From SIG454 sp045646365 (lineage in GTDB: Bacteria; Bacillota; Clostridia; Monoglobales; Monoglobaceae): a DNA stretch of 64,000 nt. The stretch's first letter is position 1. The number at the start of each line of letters is the position of its first letter. Below the pieces are notes generated by a model, which was not told the origin of the DNA, did not search any database, and worked only from the letters and a program-made list of their open reading frames with translations. Position numbers and translations under genes: made by a program. Positions 52,213 to 60,346 of this stretch are shown piece after piece. The stretch is taken from the NCBI GenBank assembly GCA_045646365.1, contig JAZRKP010000083.1, positions 1 through 64,000 of the forward strand. Direction: 5' to 3'.

Positions 52213-52243
52213 AAAAAAACCTTGCAGTGTACACTGCAAGGTT
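52213..52243 (-). terminator. Attenuator terminator before aroF
   Basis: A 26-base perfect palindrome (52218-52243; arms CCTTGCAGTG and CACTGCAAGG) followed on the minus strand by seven T. It lies 27 bases after the leader peptide stop and about 30 bases before the aroF start codon, so read-through is needed to express the operon. Confidence 0.93.
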
Positions 52244-52270
52244 AATATGAATCTTAAACCAGAAACTAAA

Positions 52271-52363
52271 TCAACTCGCATATGCACACAAATGAGCCTT
52301 ACAGAAATAAAAACCTGTAAAGCTAAAAAAGTATGCAAATGTTGATAAAAATAACTGTCTCAT
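52271..52363 (-). CDS. Phe/Tyr-rich leader peptide of the aromatic operon
   Basis: 30-codon frame starting MRQLFLSTFAYFFSF and ending in AYAS. It has Phe at codons 5, 9, 12, 13, 15, 18 and 20 and Tyr at 11, 19 and 28, so one third is Phe or Tyr. AAAGAGG lies eight bases before the ATG, and a consensus promoter is 29 bases upstream. Segment 1 CTTTACAG (52322-52315, codons 14-17) can pair with segment 2 CTGTAAGG (52304-52297, codons 20-22). Segment 2 can instead pair over 8 bp with segment 3 CCTTGCAG (52241-52234), which is the first arm of the terminator. A ribosome stalled at codons 12-15 would cover segment 1 and favour the 2:3 antiterminator. This is the pheL/trpL logic; it is predicted from sequence only. 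Confidence 0.85.
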   Translation of the reverse strand: MRQLFLSTFAYFFSFTGFYFCKAHLCAYAS

Positions 52364-52391
52364 AATAATTACCTCTTTTTGAATTGGATAA

Positions 52392-52420
52392 AGTATAACA
52401 CAACGAAATTTATTTGTCAA
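52392..52420 (-). promoter_or_regulatory. Promoter of the aromatic amino acid operon
   Basis: Minus strand: TTGACA (52420-52415), a 17-base spacer, and TATACT (52397-52392). It begins 10 bases past the stop of the RCC1-protein gene. Confidence 0.85.
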
Positions 52421-52429
52421 TAGTAAATT

Positions 52430-53665
52430 TTATAATTTTTCAGAAAAATTATCGTCGGTTGATTCTTCTGGTAGGAACAAGAGCCATTCCTCTGTGTTTC
52501 TCTTATTGAAATCATTATTTCCGCAGGACAGAACATCCCCGTCTAATGTAAGTCCGAGTGAAAAATTGCTTCCTGCTGAAATTGCAACAACATCAGACCA
52601 GTGATTAACTGCAAGCCGTTCTGATGATTCAAACCCTGTTCCTAAAACACTTCCGTCGGTCTTTAAGGCGAGAGTGTGATAATCACCGCAGGAAATAGTT
52701 AAAATATCGTTCCATTTTTCAACATCACATTGCCCGTGGACATTGTTGCCTATGGCAGAAACCGTCCCGTCTCTGTGAAGAAAAACTGAGTGATGGATTC
52801 CTGCAGAAACGGCATCAACATTTTTTATATCGGAAACATTACATTGTCCGTATGTGTTATCTCCGATTGCTTTAACATCTCCGTTTTTTGTTATACCAAG
52901 AATATGATTTACCCCTGCAGAAAGTGAAACAATATTGTTCCATTTTTTAACATCTGCAAGAGTCGAGTCAGTGTCCCCTGCGTAAACCACATTATATGAA
53001 TCGGTAATGCCTATCGTGTAGTTTCCGGCAGATGACACGCTGATTATATTTTTCCATTTTTTTGTATTACACTGCCCAAAACTGTTATCTCCGACGGATA
53101 ATACAGTTCCGTCAGCAAGGAGAATGGAAGAATGATTTTCCCCTGCAGAAACAGAAACTGCATTTTTAATTTTAGATACATCTGTCTGGTTAAAGGCGTT
53201 GTTTCCGACAGAAACAACAGTACCGTTTGAAATGAGCCCTATTGAGTGGTTCGTTCCTGCGGAAATATAATTCTGGAAATCACTGGAACTGTTTCTTGTT
53301 CTTCCGTATAAAATCATACTGCGGAGAGAACTGTCACGGTAATCGCCTAAATCCATAAATATAGCAATAGCCTTATCGTTTTTTCCGCTATTCATAAGTG
53401 AAACGGCGGTGTTATAACGGATGGATGGTATAATTATAAGATAAAGAATAAGAAAAATTGCTATAACCCCAATGAAAAAAGGGTATAGAAAAGCCGGCTT
53501 TTTGATTTTGTCAAGATTGGCTTTTATATTCTTTTTTTCTGTGGAAACAGAGATGTTTTTCGATGTATAAATGACCGAACCACAGTACGGACAGATATTA
53601 TCAATTTCCGCAAGTGTTTCTGAATTCACAGTTGCGTCGCAAGAATTACACTTTATGTCTGCCAA
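52430..53665 (-). CDS. Membrane-anchored zinc-ribbon protein with RCC1-type seven-repeat propeller
   Basis: 411 residues. N-terminal zinc ribbon (C6, C9, C25, C28), one membrane helix (about 59-81), a short helical TPR-like segment (MNSGKNDKAIAIFMDLGDYRDS), then seven RCC1-like repeats of about 37-39 residues from about residue 130. Each repeat has the pattern SAGxNHSxGLxxDGTVxSxGxNxxGQ, for example VSAGENHSSILLADGTVLSV. Function unknown; RCC1-like propellers bind proteins. It is the third gene of the pssA-psd operon, starting one base after the psd stop. Same layout as the protein at 17215. Confidence 0.85.
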   Translation of the reverse strand: MADIKCNSCDATVNSETLAEIDNICPYCGSVIYTSKNISVSTEKKNIKANLDKIKKPAFLYPFFIGVIAIFLILYLIIIPSIRYNTAVSLMNSGKNDKAIAIFMDLGDYRDSSLRSMILYGRTRNSSSDFQNYISAGTNHSIGLISNGTVVSVGNNAFNQTDVSKIKNAVSVSAGENHSSILLADGTVLSVGDNSFGQCNTKKWKNIISVSSAGNYTIGITDSYNVVYAGDTDSTLADVKKWNNIVSLSAGVNHILGITKNGDVKAIGDNTYGQCNVSDIKNVDAVSAGIHHSVFLHRDGTVSAIGNNVHGQCDVEKWNDILTISCGDYHTLALKTDGSVLGTGFESSERLAVNHWSDVVAISAGSNFSLGLTLDGDVLSCGNNDFNKRNTEEWLLFLPEESTDDNFSEKL

Positions 53666-54469
53666 TTAAATCCCTCCGATTTTTTCGCCTGCTTTAACAG
53701 GGAATTCAATTCCGTTTTTGTTTGCGTTAATTATTTCGCTGTCTATATTGATTTTGCCTGCTTCAAATAGTAAAATGATTGTAGAACCGCCAAACTCGAA
53801 CCTGCCTTTTTCTTCACCACGGGAAAAGGTGTGGGATTGATGGTAGTTAACGATTCTGCCAACTAACATAGCCCCGACTTCCATAAACAAAACATTACCC
53901 CAGTTTTCGGTACTTAAAACAGTATATTCGCGGCTGTTTTTAGTGTATACAGAAGTGTTGCATACCGCAACAGGCTGAACTGTGTGTAAAACACCGGGAA
54001 TCTTTATATTTTCAGTTTTGTGACCATTATCGAAATAGTGATAACGGTGATAATGAGCAGGAGTGAGACGGAAAACAAGGCATATTCCGTTTTTATATTT
54101 ATCCGCAAGCTCGTTGTTTTCCAATAATGATTTTATGCTGTATTCAGAATTTTTAACCGAAAAACACAAATCGTCTGTAATTTTATAAGTTGTCAGTAAT
54201 CCGTCGCAAGGGGAAAGAAGCTTTGTTTTTTCATCGGAGAATGTTCTGGCGTTGTCTTTGACCTGTCTTGTGAAAAAATGATTAAAAGATTTCCAGATTT
54301 CAACTTTGTAATCATCAAGAGAAATATTGTTTTTCCTGATAAATGGCTTTATAAATAAAACGGAAATTTTGCTGTCCATAAAATAACCCGCCAAACGGGA
54401 AAGTGTCGGACGGGTTAAAAGTTTTAGAATAAGTCTTCCTGCTATGGTTTTATATAAGAATTTAACCAT
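53666..54469 (-). CDS. psd: Phosphatidylserine decarboxylase
   Basis: 267-residue proenzyme making phosphatidylethanolamine. The self-cleavage motif for the pyruvoyl group is GGST in FEFGGSTIILLFE near the C-terminus. The catalytic-site sequences LTPAHYHRYHYFDNG and LSPCDGLLTTY are present. Overlaps pssA by 8 bases. Confidence 0.95.
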   Translation of the reverse strand: MVKFLYKTIAGRLILKLLTRPTLSRLAGYFMDSKISVLFIKPFIRKNNISLDDYKVEIWKSFNHFFTRQVKDNARTFSDEKTKLLSPCDGLLTTYKITDDLCFSVKNSEYSIKSLLENNELADKYKNGICLVFRLTPAHYHRYHYFDNGHKTENIKIPGVLHTVQPVAVCNTSVYTKNSREYTVLSTENWGNVLFMEVGAMLVGRIVNYHQSHTFSRGEEKGRFEFGGSTIILLFEAGKINIDSEIINANKNGIEFPVKAGEKIGGI

Positions 54470-55109
54470 TAAACTGTCCTCCGAAAATTATCACGAGTGT
54501 GAACACAATCGCACCAATGAGCGACACAAGCAAAAGACCTTTAAAATACGGTTTTTTGATTTTAAGCTTTGAGATAAATAATAAACCGATAATCAGCAAA
54601 CCAATATTATAGAATTTAACAAAAACTCCCTTGGTTAAAAGAAAATCAAACACAAGAAAGAGTGGAAGAAGCAATGAAACACTTGTTACGGGAAGTCCCT
54701 CGTAATACATTCTCTTTCCGCCCTCGCTTGCAGTTCGGTTTATTTCGGAAACATTGAAATATCCCAAACGGATAACTGCGGCTAAGACATAAAAAATTAT
54801 ACAAATAATAGTAAGCCAAAAATTAAACGACTCAATATCACTCATAAAATTGAAAACGATAATAGCAGGAAACGCCCCGAAACAAATAAGGTCACAAAGC
54901 GAATCAATTTGAATACCGAAAGATTTTTCATCCTCTGTTCTCGTGCAGCGTCTGGCGATTGCACCATCAAACATATCACATATTCCGCTAATCATTAAAC
55001 ATAGAACTGCGAATTTAAGTTCTCCTTTAAAAGCCTGAAACATACCGACTATGGATGTTGAAAGACCAAAGTATGTTAAAATTACTGAATAATTATAATA
55101 ACCTATCAT
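54462..55109 (-). CDS. pssA: CDP-diacylglycerol-serine O-phosphatidyltransferase
   Basis: 215-residue membrane enzyme making phosphatidylserine. The CDP-alcohol phosphotransferase motif D-x2-D-G-x2-A-R-x8-G-x3-D-x3-D is present: D45 and D48 in CDMFDGAIARR, with the later pair in FGIQIDSLCD. About six membrane helices. Strong AAAGGAG ribosome binding site. First gene of pssA-psd-RCC1 protein. Confidence 0.95.
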   Translation of the reverse strand: MIGYYNYSVILTYFGLSTSIVGMFQAFKGELKFAVLCLMISGICDMFDGAIARRCTRTEDEKSFGIQIDSLCDLICFGAFPAIIVFNFMSDIESFNFWLTIICIIFYVLAAVIRLGYFNVSEINRTASEGGKRMYYEGLPVTSVSLLLPLFLVFDFLLTKGVFVKFYNIGLLIIGLLFISKLKIKKPYFKGLLLVSLIGAIVFTLVIIFGGQFNG

Positions 55110-55142
55110 AAAATAAACTCCTTTATAACTGGAATATATAAA

Positions 55143-55171
55143 ATTATATCATAAAAAATCGAATATTGCAA
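55143..55171 (-). promoter_or_regulatory. Promoter for pssA-psd
   Basis: Minus strand: TTGCAA (55171-55166), a 17-base spacer, and TATAAT (55148-55143). Divergent from the phosphoglucomutase promoter. Confidence 0.75.
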
Positions 55172-55214
55172 TAATAAAATGAAAACAAAAAGAGTGTGTA
55201 TAAATTAAATGTGA

Positions 55215-55243
55215 TTGACATACATTGGAAATAATGGTATAAT
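55215..55243 (+). promoter_or_regulatory. Promoter for the phosphoglucomutase gene
   Basis: TTGACA (55215-55220), a 17-base spacer, and TATAAT (55238-55243); perfect consensus. Confidence 0.85.
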
Positions 55244-55275
55244 AACAAAGATGTATAGCTTGCGGAGGTATAAAT

Positions 55276-57003
55276 ATGACACATGTAAAAGAATATGAAA
55301 AATGGTTGAACAGTCCAGTTATTGATGAAAATACAAGGGCGGAACTTGAAAATATTGCAAATGATGATAAGGAAATAAAGGAACGGTTTTATCGTGATTT
55401 GGAGTTTGGTACTGCAGGGCTTAGAGGAATTATGGGCGCAGGGACAAACAGAATGAATATATATACAGTGAGAAAAGCAACGCAGGGACTTGCAGGGTTT
55501 GTTTTAAGTCTTGGTGAAGATGCGAAAAAACAAGGTGTTGCAATTTCTTACGATTCGAGAAATAATTCGGAACTTTATGCAAAAGAAACTGCCTGCGTTC
55601 TTGCGGCAAACGGAATAAAGGTTTATCTTTCGGATTCGTTAAGACCTGTTCCGCAGCTTTCCTTTGCGGTAAGACATTTTGGCACAGCGGCAGGTGTTAT
55701 GATTACAGCGAGCCATAATCCTGCAAAATATAACGGCTATAAGGTATACGGAGCAGACGGCGGACAGGCTTCCCTTGAACTGTCAAACAAGGTTCTTGAA
55801 GTTATCGGCTCAACTGATATTTTTGCAGATGTCAGAACAATGCCAATAAAAGAGGCTGAGAATAACGGATTTATTGAATATTTCGGAGATGCTTTTGACG
55901 AAGTGTATCTTGCTGAGGTTATAAAACAGCAGATAAATCCTGACGCGGTTTCAAAGGTTGCGGACGATTTTAAAATTATCTATACTCCTTTGCACGGAAG
56001 CGGAAATGTTCCTGTTCGTAAAATTCTTGATAAAGTTGGCTTTAAGAATGTGCTTCTTGTTAAAGAACAGATAGAGCCTGACGGAGATTTCCCAACGGTT
56101 AAATCTCCTAACCCTGAAAATAAAGAGGCATTTACAATCGCTATTGAAATGGCGAAAGAGAATGATGTTGATTTTATAATAGGAACAGACCCTGACTGTG
56201 ACCGTGTCGGTGTTATTCTCCGTGATAATGCAGGAAACTATATTCCGCTTACTGGAAATATGGTCGGCGCATTGCTTACTGAATATATATTAAACGGCAG
56301 AAAATTAAATAATAATCTTCCTGACGACGGGGTTGTTATTAAAACCATAGTAACAACCTATATGACAGATGTTATCTGTGCATCATATGGTGTTGAGGTT
56401 ATGAATCTTCTGACAGGCTTTAAGTTTATCGGCGAAAAGATTAAGGAGTTTGAAACTGAAAAGAATCACACATATCTCCTTGGTTTTGAAGAAAGCTATG
56501 GTTATCTTGCAGGAACTTACGCAAGAGATAAAGATGGCGTTGTTGCAACAATGCTCATAACTGAAATGGCAGCGTGGTATAAGAATAAGGGAATGTCCCT
56601 TTATGAAGGACTTATGTCCCTTTATGAAAAATACGGAACATTCAGAGAAAAGCTTGTTTCGGTTGAACTTGAGGGTATAGAAGGGCTTGAAAAAATCTCA
56701 AATATTATGGCAGGCATAAGAAAAAATATTCCTTCTGTAATAGGTGAAAAGAAAGTTCTCTTTATGAATGATTACAGTACAGCAGTAAAGAAAAACGCTG
56801 ATACAGGTGAAGAAACTAAGATTGAATTACCGAAATCAAATGTTCTTCTTTTCGAGATGGAAGATAACTGTTGGTGCGCAGTAAGACCGTCAGGAACAGA
56901 GCCGAAGATTAAATTCTATATGGGTTCAAAGGACGCGTCAGTTGAGGATGCAGAAGGTATTCTTGAAAATATGTGGAAAGATTTGGAACAATATCTTGCG
57001 TAA
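55276..57003 (+). CDS. pgcA: Alpha-phosphoglucomutase / phosphomannomutase family enzyme
   Basis: 575-residue alpha-D-phosphohexomutase of the PgcA length class. The phosphoserine loop is TASHNPAKYNGYK, the Mg2+ loop is GTDPDCDRVGV, the sugar-specificity loop is GFEESYGYLAG, and the C-terminal phosphate-binding loop is RPSGTEPKIKFY. GEESYG-type loops favour glucose-1/6-phosphate over mannose phosphate. GGAGGT precedes the ATG. Monocistronic, ending in a strong terminator. Confidence 0.92.
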   Translation: MTHVKEYEKWLNSPVIDENTRAELENIANDDKEIKERFYRDLEFGTAGLRGIMGAGTNRMNIYTVRKATQGLAGFVLSLGEDAKKQGVAISYDSRNNSELYAKETACVLAANGIKVYLSDSLRPVPQLSFAVRHFGTAAGVMITASHNPAKYNGYKVYGADGGQASLELSNKVLEVIGSTDIFADVRTMPIKEAENNGFIEYFGDAFDEVYLAEVIKQQINPDAVSKVADDFKIIYTPLHGSGNVPVRKILDKVGFKNVLLVKEQIEPDGDFPTVKSPNPENKEAFTIAIEMAKENDVDFIIGTDPDCDRVGVILRDNAGNYIPLTGNMVGALLTEYILNGRKLNNNLPDDGVVIKTIVTTYMTDVICASYGVEVMNLLTGFKFIGEKIKEFETEKNHTYLLGFEESYGYLAGTYARDKDGVVATMLITEMAAWYKNKGMSLYEGLMSLYEKYGTFREKLVSVELEGIEGLEKISNIMAGIRKNIPSVIGEKKVLFMNDYSTAVKKNADTGEETKIELPKSNVLLFEMEDNCWCAVRPSGTEPKIKFYMGSKDASVEDAEGILENMWKDLEQYLA

Positions 57004-57010
57004 TATGACA

Positions 57011-57050
57011 TACAATAAAAAAGTGTGCTGATGCACACTTTTTTATTGTA
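57011..57050. terminator. Bidirectional terminator between pgcA and the DeoR gene
   Basis: An 18-bp perfect stem (57011-57028 with 57033-57050; inner arms GTGTGC/GCACAC, loop TGAT) with A/T runs at both ends, able to act on both strands. The DeoR stop codon lies inside its right arm. Confidence 0.92.
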
Positions 57051-57798
57051 TAACAATGACTTGGTTCTTGTCTTTTTCGTTAAAATAATCATATGCCTTT
57101 TCATCATTTGTTATGAAAAAGTCTACGCTCTGAATTGGGATAAGATTAAAAGGAGCGGAAAGGTTAAGCTTTGTTCCGTCACAAAGAAACACAACTTTTT
57201 TTGATTGATTTATAACAGTTTTACGAAGTTGAGTTTCGGAAAGTGAAATGTCGTTTATCATTCCGTTTTCGTTTATTCCGCTGCTTGAAATGAACATAAT
57301 GTCTATGTTGAATTTCTTTATAAAATCCTCAGCAAGACTTCCTGCATAGGCAGAGGAAACGACCTGAGTTTCTCCACCGGTGCAATATGAAGGAATCCCT
57401 TTTTGTGCAAGAAGGATTGAAAGCGGAATACTGTTTGTCAAAACTGTAATCCCTTTTTTCTCGGAAAGAAAATTTACAATCTGGAATGTCGAGGTTGAAG
57501 CGTCAATGAATATAGTGTCATTGTCGTGAATAAGTTCGGAAGCAACCCTACACATTTCTCTCTTTTCGGAACTTTTAAGAGTTTTCCTGAATTCAACAGG
57601 CATCTGCATATTATCAATATGTAATTTTCTCGCCCCGCCATGACTTCTAAGAATCTGATTCTTTTTTTGAAGCTCGGCTAAATCACGCCGTATAGTTGGT
57701 AAACTGACGTATAGTCTTTTGCTCAATTCTGTGGCGGAAATAAACTTTTCTTCGTCAAGAATATCGAGTATTTTTTCATAACGCTCTTCTTTAAGCAT
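57043..57798 (-). CDS. DeoR/GlpR-family transcriptional regulator
   Basis: 251 residues. N-terminal winged helix (ERYEKILDILDEEKFISATELSKRL then LPTIRRDLAELQKK, about residues 5-55) and a DeoR-type sugar-phosphate sensor domain with IFIDASTSTFQI, VLTNSIPLSILL and a late VVFLCDGTKLN. Such regulators respond to phosphorylated sugars. Neighbouring candidates for control are pgcA, the secreted protein and the transaldolase-like gene; no operator could be identified with confidence. Confidence 0.9.
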   Translation of the reverse strand: MLKEERYEKILDILDEEKFISATELSKRLYVSLPTIRRDLAELQKKNQILRSHGGARKLHIDNMQMPVEFRKTLKSSEKREMCRVASELIHDNDTIFIDASTSTFQIVNFLSEKKGITVLTNSIPLSILLAQKGIPSYCTGGETQVVSSAYAGSLAEDFIKKFNIDIMFISSSGINENGMINDISLSETQLRKTVINQSKKVVFLCDGTKLNLSAPFNLIPIQSVDFFITNDEKAYDYFNEKDKNQVIVIQ

Positions 57799-57828
57799 AC
57801 TAAAACTCCCTAAAATAAATTTACTAAT

Positions 57829-57857
57829 ATTATATGTTGATTTTCGGTAGTTGTCAA
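57829..57857 (-). promoter_or_regulatory. Promoter for the DeoR gene
   Basis: Minus strand: TTGACA (57857-57852), a 17-base spacer, and TATAAT (57834-57829); perfect consensus. Confidence 0.8.
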
Positions 57858-57895
57858 GTCGGTTAATGTTGAAAGCTAAAGCTTTAACAGAAATA

Positions 57896-57924
57896 TTGAC
57901 TTTTACTGCTTTTTATTATATGAT
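57896..57924 (+). promoter_or_regulatory. Promoter for the secreted protein gene
   Basis: TTGACT (57896-57901), a 17-base spacer, and TATGAT (57919-57924). A small AAAGC/GCTTT palindrome (57872-57885) lies just upstream between the divergent promoters and could be an operator. Confidence 0.6.
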
Positions 57925-57994
57925 AAGTAGGAAAATGTCGAAATATGGGAAAAATTAACAATTTAATAAAAAGCTGAGAAGAGAGAGGAATAGT

Positions 57995-59512
57995 ATGAGA
58001 AAAAGTATTGGGAAAGTTATAGCTCTAATGATTGTATGGGCGATAGTTGTGCAATTATTGCCTGTAAATGCTCAACCGTTTAAGCAGGGCAGAGTCGTGG
58101 TGAATCATTTTGATACCTTTGCAGGGTATGTTTCCGTGAGTGAGGATGAAAAATATCCTGAGGGGTGGGAAAGAGGTGTTGATGTAAAAGATAAATCAAA
58201 GAAATTTTCTATTATTGATACTGAAACAGGTTCAACTTGCTTAAGCGTCGGAAGTCAGGGCCGAATTGTTTTTCCGTTTGAAGAGGTTATCTCGAAAGGT
58301 AAGATAAGAGTAAGTTTTGATATGAAAACTTTGAGAGATAAAACTTCGGTGGGAGATATGAATTTTTCATCTCATGTTGCTATTGATGAAGAAGATATAA
58401 ATGTGAGATATTACAATTATTCCGGTTCAGGCTCCTGGAATGACAAAAGAATGACCTATTTTATAAATACATCTAACGATGGTTTTTCTGACACAGAAAT
58501 AGTTAGAGGTGGAAGTGAAAAACAACTGGGTGACTCTGAAAGTAAAGTTTTTTTCAATGGCGAAAGAACAGGAACAAATGGCGCTTGGCATAAGTATGAA
58601 CTTTTAATAGACCTTGATGCAGAAATACCAATGGTTTATGGTTATGTTGACTCGAGTCTTGTTTATAAGTGTGCGACTATGGATAATGTAAGGGAGATAA
58701 AAGATTTCTTCTTTAGGAAATCAACTGCAAACACCTGCTATATTGATAACTTTTATGTTAATCATTTCTTTGAAAACAGCCATAATAATGCAATGATTAC
58801 TCTTGATAGTGAAGCGGAAGAGGGGACAGTAAATATGGTTTTCTCAACTGCAATAAATAACAGCATAACCGTTGATGACTTTGTAATAACATCTTCTGAT
58901 GGCGAGATGGTGGGTAATCCGTCAAGTGTGGAAGTTCTCCCTAATTCAACAGTCAGACTCACAATGACGGAACTTGAAAGTGGTTTGTATTCGATAGCTT
59001 GTGTTGGCGGAAGCGTTACAAAATCAGGGGAAATACCATTAAATCAAGTAACATATAATGTTGGTGTTGAAACGCCTGATGAACCAATTTTTCCTGAAAA
59101 TGACACAATTTCAATAAGTGATTTCAGATTATATAAGTTTGTTGCAAATTCAAAATATGCAAATAAGTTTTCAATTCCCGGGGGATTATATCCTGCAAGG
59201 ATTTCTTCTCTTACCCAGAGGGATTTAGCTGAATATAAAGCAGTTATCAAGGGATACAATCCGGGAGCATCTGCTGAACTTTATGTAATTCTTGCGAGTT
59301 ATAATATTTCCGATGAATACATAATTGAAGCAATTCCGCTAAATGTAACTGCTGAAACAGGTGAGTTTACAATATCTGTTGATTTGTCACAGTTGATTAA
59401 GCTGAGAGAAACAGGTGAGGGGATAGTTAAGGCGTTTCTCTGGAACAAAGATACCTGCGCACCTCTTATGGAAAGTTTTGAATATGACTGGGTATCACCT
59501 TTAGCTGACTAA
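57995..59512 (+). CDS. Secreted multi-domain protein of unknown function
   Basis: 505 residues with a signal peptide (basic start, hydrophobic core to about residue 24, probable cleavage after PVNA). Residues about 35-255 look like a beta-sandwich lectin/laminin-G-like domain (VVNHFDTFAGYVS start, GKIRVSFDMKT, CYIDNFYVNHFF end). Residues about 270-360 form an Ig-like domain (VNMVFSTAINNSITVDDFVITSSDG). The C-terminal region (about 370-505) ends with an EGIVKAFLWN segment that recalls a module repeated in surface proteins of some gut Clostridia. No catalytic motif or sortase/dockerin signal is visible. Ribosome binding site GAGAGAGG. Confidence 0.7.
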   Translation: MRKSIGKVIALMIVWAIVVQLLPVNAQPFKQGRVVVNHFDTFAGYVSVSEDEKYPEGWERGVDVKDKSKKFSIIDTETGSTCLSVGSQGRIVFPFEEVISKGKIRVSFDMKTLRDKTSVGDMNFSSHVAIDEEDINVRYYNYSGSGSWNDKRMTYFINTSNDGFSDTEIVRGGSEKQLGDSESKVFFNGERTGTNGAWHKYELLIDLDAEIPMVYGYVDSSLVYKCATMDNVREIKDFFFRKSTANTCYIDNFYVNHFFENSHNNAMITLDSEAEEGTVNMVFSTAINNSITVDDFVITSSDGEMVGNPSSVEVLPNSTVRLTMTELESGLYSIACVGGSVTKSGEIPLNQVTYNVGVETPDEPIFPENDTISISDFRLYKFVANSKYANKFSIPGGLYPARISSLTQRDLAEYKAVIKGYNPGASAELYVILASYNISDEYIIEAIPLNVTAETGEFTISVDLSQLIKLRETGEGIVKAFLWNKDTCAPLMESFEYDWVSPLAD

Positions 59513-59585
59513 AGTAACATTTATTTGATTGAAAATGTAAAATAAATGAGCGAAAATGATTGTTTATCAATTTTAAAGCCATATA

Positions 59586-59614
59586 TTGACAAATGTTTTT
59601 GATTGTTTTATCAT
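59586..59614 (+). promoter_or_regulatory. Promoter for the transaldolase-like gene
   Basis: TTGACA (59586-59591), a 17-base spacer, and TATCAT (59609-59614). Upstream, CATTTATTT/AAATAAATG (59518-59548) is a weak AT-only stem after the secreted-protein gene. Confidence 0.65.
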
Positions 59615-59659
59615 AAGAACGCTGTTTGAGGTAATATATTTTATGGAGGGGCGTTTAAG

Positions 59660-60307
59660 ATGAAGCTATTTATTGATACAGCAAATGTTGAAGAAATTAA
59701 AAGTGCCAACGATATGGGTGTTATTTGCGGAGTAACCACAAATCCGTCACTTATCGCAAAGGAGGGACGGGACTTTATTGAGGTTGTAAAAGAAATAACA
59801 TCAATAGTTGACGGGCCTATAAGTGCAGAAGTTATCTCTCTTGAGGCTGATAAAATGGTGGAAGAGGCTAAGGAAATTTATGCTAAAATAAATAATACGA
59901 ATCTTGTAATCAAAATTCCGATGTGTGCAGAGGGGTTAAAGGCAACAAAAAGGCTGACGGAGCTTAATATTAAAACTAATGTCACTCTTATATTCTCTGC
60001 AGCACAGGCACTCCTTGCTGCAAAAGCTGGAGCGTCGTTTGTAAGTCCGTTTGTTGGCAGACTTGACGATATTGGCAGAACGGGAATGGAACTTATAGAG
60101 GAAATTGCGGAGATTTTTGAGATTCAGGGAATTGAGACTGAAATTATAGCCGCATCAATCAGAAACCCGATTCATGTTACAGAAGCTGCAAAAGCAGGTT
60201 GCAATATCGCAACTGTACCATATAAGGTTATTGAGCAAATGGTCCACCACCCGCTTACGGACTCAGGAATTGAAAAGTTCTTAAAAGATTGGGAAACTGT
60301 GAAATAA
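59660..60307 (+). CDS. fsa: Fructose-6-phosphate aldolase / small transaldolase
   Basis: 215-residue class I aldolase of the FSA/TalC subfamily. N-terminal MKLFIDTANVEEI and GVTTNPSL, Schiff-base lysine K85 in LVIKIPM, FSAAQALLAAKAGASFVSPFVGRLDD and the C-terminal ATVPYKVIEQM. Many proteins of this size are true transaldolases of the pentose phosphate pathway, so activity cannot be fixed from sequence. GGAGG precedes the ATG. Monocistronic. Confidence 0.9.
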   Translation: MKLFIDTANVEEIKSANDMGVICGVTTNPSLIAKEGRDFIEVVKEITSIVDGPISAEVISLEADKMVEEAKEIYAKINNTNLVIKIPMCAEGLKATKRLTELNIKTNVTLIFSAAQALLAAKAGASFVSPFVGRLDDIGRTGMELIEEIAEIFEIQGIETEIIAASIRNPIHVTEAAKAGCNIATVPYKVIEQMVHHPLTDSGIEKFLKDWETVK

Positions 60308-60310
60308 TAA

Positions 60311-60346
60311 ATATACCCTGCCAGTCATCTGACAGGGTATATTTTT
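60311..60346. terminator. Bidirectional terminator between fsa and the PAP2 gene
   Basis: ATATACCCTG (60311-60320) pairs with CAGGGTATAT (60333-60342), with an inner CAG/CTG stem over TCAT and one C-A mismatch, followed by TTTT. It overlaps the end of the convergent PAP2 gene. Confidence 0.85.

Noticed and set aside
52120..52338. 72-codon minus-strand frame running through the aroF leader into aroF
   Set aside because: Different frame from the leader peptide, no ribosome binding site, crosses the terminator and the aroF start. The 30-codon Phe/Tyr frame explains the region better.
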